From Hypoxylon rubiginosum (Eukaryota; Ascomycota; Sordariomycetes; Xylariales; Hypoxylaceae): a stretch of DNA of 64,000 nt. The stretch spans positions 62,001 to 126,000 of the forward strand of contig CADCXA010000015.1 of NCBI GenBank assembly GCA_902806565.1, in the 5' to 3' direction. Below the pieces are notes generated by a model. The model saw nothing but the letters and a program-made list of their open reading frames with translations, was not told the origin of the DNA and did no database searches. Shown piece by piece: positions 9,901-17,908 of this stretch (positions within the stretch are counted from its first letter, which is position 1; the number at the start of each line of letters is the position of its first letter). The position numbers and the translations under genes were made by a program.

Positions 9901-10844
9901 GACTGGTCTGCTGCACTGGCGAGACCAATACTCAAGTTGAGTTGAAGAGGGGATACCGATGGGTTGTCGCTCTGCGTCAACTCTGGATCATCCAGGGACT
10001 CTGAAGACGATGAAACCAGTGATGGTGGCTCGCGATAGTCTAGATGATCGGCTGGCAGAACTGTGGATGGCGATTCTCGCAGTGTTGTATCTGGCGATGC
10101 GGTATCTTGCTGGTCGGTTTGGCGAGGTGTGTAGAAAGGCTCGCCAAGGACAGCTTGATGTCTTGGTGTATGAGGTGTGGATGGCTCGATTGAGCGCTGT
10201 GGGGTTTGTGGACGCTGAGTTGACGATTCAATCAATTGAGAAGGATTTGTGTCAATCAATTGAGAAGAATTTGTGTCAATCAATTGAGAAGGATTTGTGT
10301 CAATCAATTGAGAAGGGTTTGTGTCAATCGATTGAGAACGCACTTGAGAAGCGCCAGTTCCTTCGCTGGATTGTCCAGTAGCCCGTATCCTTTGACGGAT
10401 TTGTTGAATACGAGCGATGTTTGGTATGTGTCTGCGGGGATCTTGACTGTTCAGAATTAAAGTTTGTTGGCGTGTCTCAGGTACTGAATTGTGACGTCTA
10501 TGACTTGACCCCGCGCTCGATGGATCGTCGAGAGCTTGATGAGGCGACGGTTGACGTTCGGGCCTAGTGGGTGTCTGTTGAGTCTGGGGGGCTTGGTTTG
10601 ACTCTGATTGCCTTGGGCGGCTCAATTGTTGCCAGCGGAGGAGGAATCGATTGAATGCGCGACTGGATTCGATCCAGGACAATGGGTATTCGTCCTCCAA
10701 GGGATATTGGATTTCACAATTGGGAGCCAATGATCGAGCTAATTCAATGTCGCGTGGTAGAATTCTTGCTACGTAAGGGTGATTGGTTCTGGCAAAACGT
10801 TGTAATTGTCTAGCCGCCAAAGAGTCGTCCTCGTTGGGCGGCAT
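3966..10844 (-). CDS. Gag-Pol polyprotein of the Ty3/Gypsy element, about 2,292 aa, single frame
   Basis: The first in-frame ATG is at 10844; the open frame extends 16 codons further upstream without an ATG. The N-terminal 390 residues are Pro/Gln/Ser-rich and carry an 8-residue tandem repeat. The Gag-like region follows, then a Gln/Asn/Pro-rich stretch and a C2H2-type finger (C850, C853, H866, H871) where a CCHC knuckle is usual. The aspartic protease has the DTG triad at D961. Reverse transcriptase spans about 1270-1490 with YCDD at 1420-1423. RNase H spans about 1580-1735. The integrase has an HHCC zinc region ending CPQC, then D1944, D2006 and E2042 (D-35-E spacing). A weak chromodomain-like segment (GRKQYLTQYEGLG) ends the protein. 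No frameshift or stop separates gag and pol. The length exceeds the common 1,300-1,600 aa of fungal chromoviruses because of the long N-terminal part. Confidence 0.95.
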   Translation of the reverse strand: MPPNEDDSLAARQLQRFARTNHPYVARILPRDIELARSLAPNCEIQYPLEDEYPLSWIESSRAFNRFLLRWQQLSRPRQSESNQAPQTQQTPTRPERQPSPHQALDDPSSAGSSHRRHNSVPETRQQTLILNSQDPRRHIPNIARIQQIRQRIRATGQSSEGTGASQVRSQSIDTNPSQLIDTNPSQLIDTNSSQLIDTNPSQLIESSTQRPQTPQRSIEPSTPHTPRHQAVLGEPFYTPRQTDQQDTASPDTTLRESPSTVLPADHLDYREPPSLVSSSSESLDDPELTQSDNPSVSPLQLNLSIGLASAADQSFRSLLEQFQSTTIDTPEIGRRSPHQPSPHPSLSDRSQSQPSSDSNMGDNTPNADDNVPNATLTADDARRLLTEAFQQSQTQQNENFARLLGAQANLNNVNNASMIQAAMNIGGGAQMLRPDNVGYFEPDAKDPKDNGVIADGKITKYICVFAFTDRLKHLKSQYDDATVRKVWTQCLLGKALRWHSHVLTELDRRTLEQVDISIICDKLIEKFKPSWSESMKKLQKHRFTVDDLNNGGDMSDFVQRVIRDAKGCNQETNNQLLSAFEAFDADIQSQLTVPKTTTTIDEFLDEIRTREGVFRKMAEERRPRRQFNNSNYPNVPQGQQQQQRQGRANQPYWNNRRNNQYPLNQNQRQYRYNQQNQYQPNQGNQFNPQQGNNQYYQNRGWQQQQQQQQPQQPPRPAPAQAPLVPENRWLPAPPVRNAPQQQPQPQRAYHGEPLPTGTDLPPSQYDDQYQSYHQEQGDQAPPWSLGQQDFNQPEPAPNNAAGLGQQEYPDASGAPYPDNYQPPSVEDADDSHFGSVFHQSFIPSNQHRCRDCQATFQSNNALHKHLQDQHGKHRRRKYNQKSTSNDEESANALHGMPIQTMLNPQPPQPPKLTPMTWVQSSVDAKPDVGTGYGFRSYSYMKFFITPSKHDPSHQVDVCGDTGCSKTLVDRQWLKQEYPALPLRIRTTPLTLRGIGPMTHTSDLYAIMPMLFQGVDAQGKPAAACFEREVSVVDDLRAHMLIGTDILAPEKFDILMSQKKAIIQSCDVTIPMDVAPRGKHQKVVVKAAENTVIPPNTYATVPIYHVAEDDGQDLLFEPAEGPLSSFALLANAKIQDVLVRNETNEPITIRPERLMGHLLSLDQECTAFQVEETNATTAAEFAVRRPKSPKETKPTTIKAHDPGRSIKHPTGVTIYDDPKDPTRAQRMSQLLSEFSIVFQDTGFADIPMEEWMRIDLKPGWQEKIPKHCRAYPLNQESKKFVAETLEKLRRTHKIYRTRRMVPFSFPVFVVWRTMPNGEKKGRMVVDIRPLNRIVLNDAHPVRTQDEMMQHTAAAEFLTILDAIAFYYQWRTHPDSQWAFTITTHEGQYTFNCAIMGYRNSNAYVQRQMDALLHDTVGRSYCDDIVIPSRTFDEHLRDVRAVLTILRNVNISIGPSKSYAAFPSAVVLGRLIDAFGMTTTEERLEAIRRLKFPDTLRDLEIFIGFTTWLRNYVPLYGILIRPLQDRKTELLKRSAKGQSKQNRRTWATTVAFAHPLRKERVAFAEVKSALLNNTKLTFCSPVRQLFADFDASIDGIGVEIYHIKDEVIPSLMEGGKIVKYPPRHAIETIAFLSRPLSTAETRYWPTEMELLGFVWCLRKCDHWFRTSKVQPLIVFTDHKAILGLQRQSDIVNSTASSTGNTRIIRALEYISKWDVNILHKPGRNHIVPDALSRLPREPSLSDPHLDDPGGLDVLPDDREEHWTMHWIHQATHDPLPPMQLPPEPTQDTNIPLGGAAKDSLTLIEMDPDFRKRIQQGYTEDPHWRHTLEVVSRNSQLPQQDQAVLPFQTKDGLLWNVTDGLADRLCVPRSCLPTLWETIHGKNHVSYSKLLHYLQLFCIHRGLKRLKEYIDGCPQCRILQHKRHKPYGALQPIMAPPCPYFQITIDFIMALPLSRNGCDRCLVAVCKSTKQGQLMPGKKDWSAKQWGQTLARRLLEANWGFPKRIISDRDSKFLSAMWASMWKAVGTKLLYAAAHHPQADGQSEVFVQTIQSMLRYYIHAMDDPMDWEDALPHLQFEYNCTPHSTTERSPNELALGFTPNNVSTIIAQRQPIDDETRRILLPPARIEAADAVALASMTMKKYYDARRQPKYFRVGDRVFLRLHKGYNLPSAALTGLKMSQRMAGPFRIIERIGTMAYRLNLKEYNARIHDVISIDHLEPASMDKYARQLPPIGPIRAQDHPRARVVDERTTRGRKQYLTQYEGLGHEFDEWLTEEQLANDIHLIRAWETRQNKK
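10228..10323 (-). repeat. Four 24-bp tandem repeats inside gag
   Basis: Four near-identical 24-bp units, with a degenerate fifth to about 10341, encode repeats of SQLIDTNP in the N-terminal region of the polyprotein. Units differ by single bases. Length preservation in multiples of three keeps the frame open. Confidence 0.95.
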
Positions 10845-10979
10845 AGGCGCTGCCTGGTTGGCTGCGTAAACACTGCCTGGTTGGCGGGACAACAGAAATT
10901 GGTGCTGTCTGCCTGGTGTGTAAACGAAAAAATGGCGTTTACATACTTCGGTAACGAAAAATTGGTCGTCCGGAGTGAA

Positions 10980-10986
10980 GCTACCA
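10980..10986 (-). other. Possible primer-binding site
   Basis: On the element strand, three bases after the 5' LTR, the sequence reads TGGTAGC. This matches the first seven bases of the initiator-Met-tRNA complement used by yeast Ty1. The match does not extend further, so the primer tRNA is uncertain. Confidence 0.4.
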
Positions 10987-10989
10987 GGT

Positions 10990-11122
10990 TGTGGCAGTGT
11001 ATGTGTGTAAGTACTCTCTTGATAATGGATGGGGAAGATCTAGGAATCTCCCATCCTAATGCTAACTAGAATACATATGTGTGTATGTGGGTATGTGGGG
11101 CTAAGCCCCAGTGCACGTGACA
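10990..11122 (-). repeat. Long terminal repeat (5' LTR of the minus-strand element), 133 bp
   Basis: Identical to 3750-3882 over 133 bp, including the GGGGC/GCCCC hairpin and the CACGTG core (11114-11119). As the 5' LTR it should hold the element's promoter. Its outer end faces the methylcitrate synthase gene, about 1.05 kb away. Confidence 0.97.
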
Positions 11123-11127
11123 CCTAT
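11123..11127. repeat. Target-site duplication, right copy (CCTAT)
   Basis: Exact repeat of 3745-3749 directly outside the second LTR. Confidence 0.95.
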
Positions 11128-12177
11128 CGACTTGGAGGGGTATCGGAAATGTACCAAATACCTTTAAACCCCTCTAGAGCCTCTAGCCCCATAACGGTAA
11201 GCCGCGGCTAGATGAGGTCATCAGTAACAATGGAAAGAAAAGTTACGGAGTTGTTGAAGTTTGCTCATTGGACAATTGCATTACAGGAATTCGACAAAAG
11301 GTCGGGGGCGGCAAAGTCCGCCTAATTTCTAGCCGGAGCCGAGACAATTGTGATCGCACATAGGATTGTCGATCTTTCTGTTCCGAGGTCGGTTATCTAG
11401 CATTACCAAGGTATTGTACGACAGGATACCCTACTAGGTATCATATGTGGTGCCTGCTATGTACCTACCTAATGTGTGAAGGCGGCTACGTACGATCTTT
11501 CAGTCTGGTAGCCAAGTAGTGCATCTACCTACATATACGAATATTGGCACTTCATATCTATTAGCTCCGTCCGTTGTTGCATGTGTTCTTCAAAATTGTT
11601 AAGCACACGGGCAATCGGACAGACGGGGCAGGGGGCGCTTTTTACGGCGGCAGGACGGGTTCCCTCGGTTATGCGGGGGAGGGGTTAGCCTGCTGACACT
11701 AACCCAGCGGCCTCTCAACAGCTTCTCGACCAACCTCTCAGCGGCTTCCCAGCGCTAAGCCAACAACCTAGGTAAGCTCTTGGGGGGCAGGGAGCTAGGG
11801 AGAAAGCGAGGTGACAGGTCGACACGGACGACGCGGACCAAACGGGTGAACAAAGTATCTACACCGTCGAGGTACTTCCCCCACATCAGCTTCCATGTTC
11901 CAATCCGCCTTCTCACACGTCTTCCACCTTGGAGCTTTTGAGGTCTTGTCGTTTTCTTTCTGCTCATGTTTGCGTCCTGCCCTGTCTTGCCTTGTTTTGT
12001 GTGCTGGTACAAATTGACAACCCAATTCTCCTCGCGACGGCGTTCTGACGGTTCTTTGCATTAAACCATCTACACATCTCCCAAGCAAGCAATCTTGAAT
12101 TGTTCCCATCGTTTGCCTTCGTTTCCCTCTTCCGCGCGTACCGACATCTTCCTAGCCATCCGCTCCTTATCGTAGAT
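11128..12177. promoter_or_regulatory. Right part of the split divergent promoter, upstream of mcsA
   Basis: This stretch of 1,050 bp has no credible gene. It contains a GC-rich block near 11620-11690 with GCGGGG, which fits the CreA/Mig1 consensus SYGGRG, and a CCTAGG palindrome near 11770. Carbon repression of propionate genes is plausible, but this single site is weak evidence. Confidence 0.45.
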
Positions 12178-13872
12178 ATGGCGATGCACATTAGAACTAC
12201 GACGAGAGCGTTGGGAGCTCTAAAGGTAAGTCAGTTTCTAGAAGAAGAAACATTAGCATATACATACCTACATACCTATATAGCATACATACCCATGTAG
12301 CTTATATCCGTATGCCCTCCCATCTAGCAGTTTCTAGAGGTGCTGAACTGTGTAGCTGACATCTAAATAGCCACGTGCCGCCCCGGCCGTGCTTTTTTCT
12401 TCGGCCAGGTCCTATTCTTCGACTTCGTCTGAACCCGACCTGAAGGAAACCCTAAAACAGGTTATCCCTGCCAAGAGAGAGCTTCTCAAGAAGGTCAAGG
12501 CACATGGCTCCAAAGTTATTGGCGAGGTCAAGGTCGAGAACACGATCGGCGGGATGAGGTATTGCTATCTACCTAGGGTAACACTATGTATTTAATTGAG
12601 AGGACTAACCTAAGCACAGAGGCTTGAAGGCCATGGTCTGGGAAGGCTCTGTGCTCGACGCGAACGAGGGTATCCGATTTCACGGTCGGACCATCAAAGA
12701 CTGCCAAAAAGAGCTTCCCAAGGGCAGGACGGGCACGGAAATGCTTCCGGAGGCTATGTTCTGGCTCCTGTTAACCGGCAAAGTGCCGACGGTGGGCCAA
12801 GTCCGAGGGCTGTCGCGCGAACTAGCTGAGCAAGCACGACTTCCCGACTTCGTGAACAAGATGCTCGACAGCTTCCCCAAGGACCTGCACCCCATGACGC
12901 AGTTTGCCATTGCCGTCAGCGCCTTAAACTACACTTCCAAGTTCGCGAGGGCCTACGAGCATGGCTTAAACAAGGCTGACTACTGGGAACCTACCTACGA
13001 CGATGTTATCAGCCTGCTTGCCAAGCTGCCGACCATCGCCGCCAAGATCTACCAGAACTCGTATCGTGACGGCGGCGCACTGCCCGGCGATGTCGACCCC
13101 GACCAGGACTGGGCTTACAACTTCGCCTCCATGCTTGGAAAGGGCGGCAAGAACAACGAGGATTTCCAGGATTTGTTAAGACTGTACCTTGCGCTTCATG
13201 GCGACCACGAGGGCGGAAATGTCTCAGCCCACGCCACTCATCTGGTCGGAAGCGCCCTAAGCGACCCCTTCTTAAGTTATAGTGCCGGCCTCCAAGGTCT
13301 GGCTGGGCCCCTGCACGGGTAAGCCTCTTGATACGATTCTAGTTCTCCCCAGAGGGATCCAGCTGACAGTTCAACCCAGACTTGCTGCGCAGGAGGTCCT
13401 GCGTTGGATACTTCAGATGAAGGAGAGCATCCCTGCGAATTATTCGGAGAAGGATGTAAACGACTACTTGTGGTCAACGCTCAATAGCGGCCGAGTGGTG
13501 CCCGGCTACGGTCATGCCGTCCTTCGCAAGCCCGATCCCCGCTTCGAAGCTCTGATGGACTACGCGGCGACTCGTCCCGCGATTGCTCAGGACCCGGTGT
13601 TCAAGCTCGTCAAGGCAAACAGCGAAATTGCCCCACAGGTCTTGATGAAGCACGGCAAGACCAAGAACCCCTATCCCAACGTCGACTCTAGCAGTGGCGT
13701 TTTGTTCCACCACTACGGTTTCCACGAAACCCTTTACTACACTGCGACGTTCGGCGTGAGCAGAGGATTGGGACCTCTCGCTCAGCTTATCTGGGATCGA
13801 GCTCTCGGTCTCCCGATCGAGCGACCCAAGAGCATAAATCTAGAAGGTATCTTGAAGCAGGTAGAAGCTTAG
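12178..13872 (+). CDS. mcsA: 2-methylcitrate synthase, mitochondrial, 475 aa, 4 exons
   Basis: Exons 12178-12225, 12371-12558, 12620-13318 and 13380-13872 join to 475 codons. The enzyme condenses propionyl-CoA (and usually acetyl-CoA) with oxaloacetate to give 2-methylcitrate. The protein is a full citrate-synthase fold. Its segments [35 protein letters not shown] and [15 protein letters not shown] closely match my memory of fungal McsA. Catalytic histidines are seen in [14 protein letters not shown] and [15 protein letters not shown], with the Asp in the C-terminal quarter. The first two short exons encode a basic, hydroxylated presequence ([10 protein letters not shown]...[14 protein letters not shown]) typical of mitochondrial import. 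The third splice restores [14 protein letters not shown]. It is divergent from the mitochondrial methylisocitrate lyase, so two of the three methylcitrate-cycle enzymes are neighbours. Confidence 0.95.
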
Positions 13873-16183
13873 AGTAGCTCATGTGTAAGAGCGCACCCTT
13901 TTCGTGTTACCGATTGACACCTTGAAGCATTAGATTTCTACTCTTGCCAACAATATCATTGCATTAATGGATGGTTCTCAGAGGTCTTGAGTTTCTCTTA
14001 TCGCTCGGTTCGAAGTGGCAGTAATCTTAGAACTCGCAGAAAGGATCGAAGTTATTATGAGGTCTTTAATTCTAAACAATTATTAGCTTTCAATATCCTA
14101 CTTATGTTCAGCGTTATGGTTCCTGTCCATGTCAATTGTCTATTCGAAGCTTTCTAGATGCCAGCCAACTCGGAGATATCAGAGCTGTCCCTCAGTTGTC
14201 GTTATGCAGTCGCGTGCACAGCAAGAGTGACAGTAGAATCTGTACGCGTCGTTATTAGATGATGGCAAATTCCTATGCTAACAGAACACATTACCCCTTT
14301 CCACTCGAAATCAACAAGTCGAAGCAACTACCTAGGTAGACTTACTGTCGCCCTTCTGATGACGCGATGAACAGTCGACGGTCCAAAATTCTGCATGCTT
14401 GACAAATACTACCGTGGGTTAGGTTCCTGGGCAGGTAGCTATGAACCCCCTGCGGGGTGCTAATGTGACATTGAGAGCTCCGATTATCAAAAAGAGCGAG
14501 CTAGCTTGGGTAGCCAGACGATCTAATAAGATCTCGGCATGCCTCTGAGGGGAAGCATTATATTAACCGCTTGAAACATCTCGGTTACTGGATCGCGTAG
14601 ACTTTCTAAAATTGACCCTCCTCGGAGCTTTTGCGAGAATCGCAGTAACCCACCACATACGTCGTTGTCAATTCCTTACATCATTGCATATGTCACAATA
14701 GATGTCACAATAGATGATTGGGATGACCTCAGCTGCAGGCCCAGACCATGGAGCGATTTGGAAATGCGAATCTATGCGACGTGCGTTATGACTCGGGTCC
14801 TAGTATATTATCGTGAGCTAATTCGGTGAGCAGGTGGTCTAGCCCGCGAAGGGACATGTACATCCGGCCCTCTGTCCAGGCGAGGGCGTTCTCGGTGCTG
14901 GCTGGAACTGTCGAAATAAGTATGCGGACGATGCGTCTCGATCCATCCTTGGACAACACGTGTGTGAGCAGCATGCAGGTTGGTCTTAGCGTACATTTTC
15001 CCCCTGACGCTCGCCAACGCGGCTAAAGAGGTTAAAGCGGCTGTAGAGGCTAGACAACGACATTTCTCGCAACTTGCTTACGTCCAGGGCTCTACATAGT
15101 ACACGACGCCCTGTTCTAATCCATGTTCGTTGGCGGAGGCACCCGAGTCAGCCTAGCCTAACCGTCAAAGTGTTTCTGGGCTCACTAGGCTCGTCGTGGT
15201 CTGCCTAGAGCCTGCTATGCTGCTGTGCTCTTTGTTCGGAAGACCCTGAGAAGGGTAAGTCTGACGGCTACCGGACCGGGTGTTCTGAAACGGCCTCTCC
15301 CGATACGCTTTTAATCCTCTCGTACTATATCCTTAGATAGGAGGAAACGAGATAGACCTGGTCACATGGTCTGAGTCTTTCGATCCGGCACGGCTATAGG
15401 CCCCTCTCTACGTTTCTAGTACGACAAACGACTCACCATATACAGTTACCATCGTCTGACATGACCATACATGCTCCTCTCCAAACGATGTCAGACACGG
15501 GTTAATGAACCGCAGGTACAAGCAATGAAGCTTAATCTAAGAGCATGCTGGAAGTGGCTCAAAATAGCATCAACTATCACATCCCAGTCCAGACGCTCGA
15601 CGGCACCGTGAAACACCTTACGCCTTTTGTCGGGACCTAGACCCCTACGCTGGTCCCACTCCGTCCAGATTGCTCGCATGCAGCTTGTCGTTTCCAGAGC
15701 CTCCATTGCCCACACCTCATGCGCGGGTTCGACCCGAATTCCACATTGCTGGGGCGGTGAGTTGCTCCCAAGCCGTGTCATGTGGCCTGCTTCTCGACGT
15801 CAACTAGGATTACAACTTGCTGACGTTTCTATAAAAAGAACCCCGTACCGACCCAGCGGACTAGCTATAAGAGCTAGGCTCCCTATACTTAATATGATTT
15901 CATCTATTCTTCCTCGCCCGTCAATTCAACCGCAAATTTGTGGATGAGGCTGGAAGGTCCATGGCTGGGATTTGGCTTCCAAGCCTCGAGGTCTAGGTTC
16001 GCAATCTATTCCCGAAATTAATCGGCGTGGCTTCTCACGACTTCTCGCGACGTTGGCTAGAGCGTCTGGGTCGGATGGGTCCTATCTCCGCGTCGTCCGG
16101 GAGAGAAGTGACATGGCCATCGGCCCAGGACTCCAGCGTGCTGCATTCCGGGGGGCATATTTGGGATAGGAGGACGAGAAAAT
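13873..16183. other. Intergenic, no gene recognised
   Basis: About 2.3 kb between mcsA and the DUF4360 gene. Open frames here are short, overlap on opposite strands and show no family resemblance. A 12-bp unit (GTCACAATAGAT) is duplicated in tandem at about 14692-14715, and CCTAGG occurs near 14330. Confidence 0.6.
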
Positions 16184-16190
16184 TATAAAT
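16184..16190 (+). promoter_or_regulatory. TATA-like box of the DUF4360 gene
   Basis: TATAAAT lies 126 bp before the start codon at 16316. It is followed by a pyrimidine-containing leader, a common arrangement for strongly expressed secreted proteins. Confidence 0.4.
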
Positions 16191-16315
16191 ACGACCTTTT
16201 CCCGCGATGAAGTCGATCTTTTCCACATCAGCACAGCAGACACGACTTTCTACAGGGTTCGAATACAGTTGCATACTCGGTTTATCTTTACTACCTCACC
16301 TAACTTCAGATCATC

Positions 16316-17112
16316 ATGCGGTCCTTCATCACTCTCCTCGCGCCCGTCCTTGCGGCTGCCAACCCCATCGGTATCATCGGCAACGGCGACACCCCGACCC
16401 CGGACCAGATCACCATCATCAGTGCCTCGGCCAGCGGAAACGGGTGTCCTCAGGGAACCGTGACGACGGATCTTGCCGCGGACCGACAGGTGAGAGCTTC
16501 GGCCCTAGTAGGGAGAGCAGAATCCACAGCTAATCAAGCAAACTAGGTCATCACATTCGGTTTCGATGCCTTCCAGGTCTACACCGGTCCCGGCACCGTG
16601 CCGTCTGACAAGACCAAGAACTGCCAGCTTCACTTGAACCTCAAGTATCCCGGCGGCTTCCAGTTCGCCGTCGTCGAGTCTACGTACCACGGCTACGCCC
16701 AGCTGGAGACTGGCGTGACCGGTACCTTTTACTCGACTTACTACTTCTCTCAAGACGCCGCTGCTACCGTGAGTAGACCTAGTCCCCACCCTGCCCCCTA
16801 AAACCCCCTCCCAACCCGCGTGCCAGGTAAGTCTCCCAAAAGCTTACCAAACTGACGCATAACCAGACTACGACCCGAACTTCGATCGACGGAGGCGGGC
16901 TCTGGGCCGGCGGCCAGGTGTACACGAAGCAGGACCAGGTCCCGACGGCGTCCATCATCTGGTCGCCGTGCGGCGCCACCGGCATCCTCAACATCAACAA
17001 CCGCATCGCGCTGACGTCGAGCAACACCACTGCCTCGGGACAGATCTCCGACGACGACGCGACCGTCGCCTTCACCCAGCAGGTCCACGTCAGCTGGCAG
17101 GCTTGCAAGTAA
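16316..17112 (+). CDS. Small secreted DUF4360-family protein, 213 aa, 3 exons
   Basis: Exons 16316-16489, 16547-16768 and 16867-17112, all phase 0, give 213 aa. A hydrophobic signal peptide (residues 1 to about 15, MRSFITLLAPVLAAA) predicts secretion. The mature part matches the DUF4360 pattern: GCPQGTVTTDL near residue 43, FDAFQVYTGPG, KNCQLHLNLKYPGGFQFAV and a tail ending in CK. Four cysteines (C44, C84, one in WSPCG, one at the last-but-one position) could form two disulfides. The molecular function of the family is unknown; members are secreted by many ascomycetes. An effector or adhesin role is speculation. Confidence 0.87.
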
Positions 17113-17908
17113 GCGGGAAGGGAAAAAATGGATCTCGCTGGGTGTAGCGAGAACATGCTGCAGGGGAGGAATAAGCTGTATCGGTCATTCTGGAGGAGGG
17201 GGAAATCGTGGTACAGATAGGCTAGATGCTTCTTCGTTCAAGTACTCAACCTAGGTGTGCACAAGTCGTTCGGGATAATTCAATTGTCCTACCATAATTA
17301 TGAGGTTCATCAGTGATTCGACGCAAGATGGTGAGGTCTTTAATCTGTCTTCTTTCCAACTGTAATATAGCTCCATCTATCGAGGTAGCACCTAAGTAGA
17401 TTCGTAGTAGATCATTCCACTGGATCCTATAGGAGTTAGGGGTAGGTTTCATAGAAGGATCATGACGGATACTAACTATAGCGTGATGGATGACTAGTAT
17501 TGACCGGATTGGTCGACGACAGCCAGGTTAAGAACCAAAGTGGCCATGGCTAATCTTCCGTGAAGCCAATAAGGGGTAGGGATGTCTAACAAAGAGCAGA
17601 AGTTGTGCAATCCACGGTAATCGTATTTCCTCAGCCATCGTAGTTCTACCTAAGAAACTGAAAATATCCGGCTTCCATTATTTCCCCCACCATAATCACC
17701 CTGCCCGAAGAAATACACAATATCCGAAGCCATAAACAATATGCCACAACTTCAATTCTCATAGATTTTCTTAAAGTCACCGCTACTCATCTATCACACA
17801 ACGAGACTATTGCCGGCAAAGTCCTAAGACCCAAATCGAATGACCCCAAACCAAAGCAAAATCCTATTCTTAACATTGTCGCCCTAGCCTCTCTAGATTT
17901 CCATCCTA
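17113..17908. other. Intergenic, convergent 3' ends
   Basis: About 0.8 kb between the stop codons of the DUF4360 gene (+) and the Crh-type gene (-). Nothing else was recognised. Confidence 0.6.

Larger units (their letters stand above)
3750..11122 (-). mobile_element. Complete Ty3/Gypsy LTR retrotransposon, 7,373 bp
   Basis: The element has 133-bp direct LTRs that read identically base for base, TG...CA ends, a 5-bp target duplication (CCTAT), a purine tract next to its 3' LTR, a possible primer site next to its 5' LTR, and one long open gag-pol frame on the minus strand. Domain order protease-RT-RNase H-integrase places it in Ty3/Gypsy (Metaviridae-type), and a degenerate chromodomain-like C terminus suggests the chromovirus side. 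Identical LTRs and an open frame indicate very recent insertion, and it may still be active. It sits in the promoter region between two divergent methylcitrate-cycle genes. Confidence 0.97.

Noticed and set aside
3966..10892. Starting the polyprotein 16 codons further upstream at a TTG
   Set aside because: No ATG is present there; the first in-frame ATG is at 10844.
15721..15745. GGGTTCGACCC resembling a tRNA T-arm
   Set aside because: No matching A box, anticodon arm or acceptor stem within 90 bp upstream.
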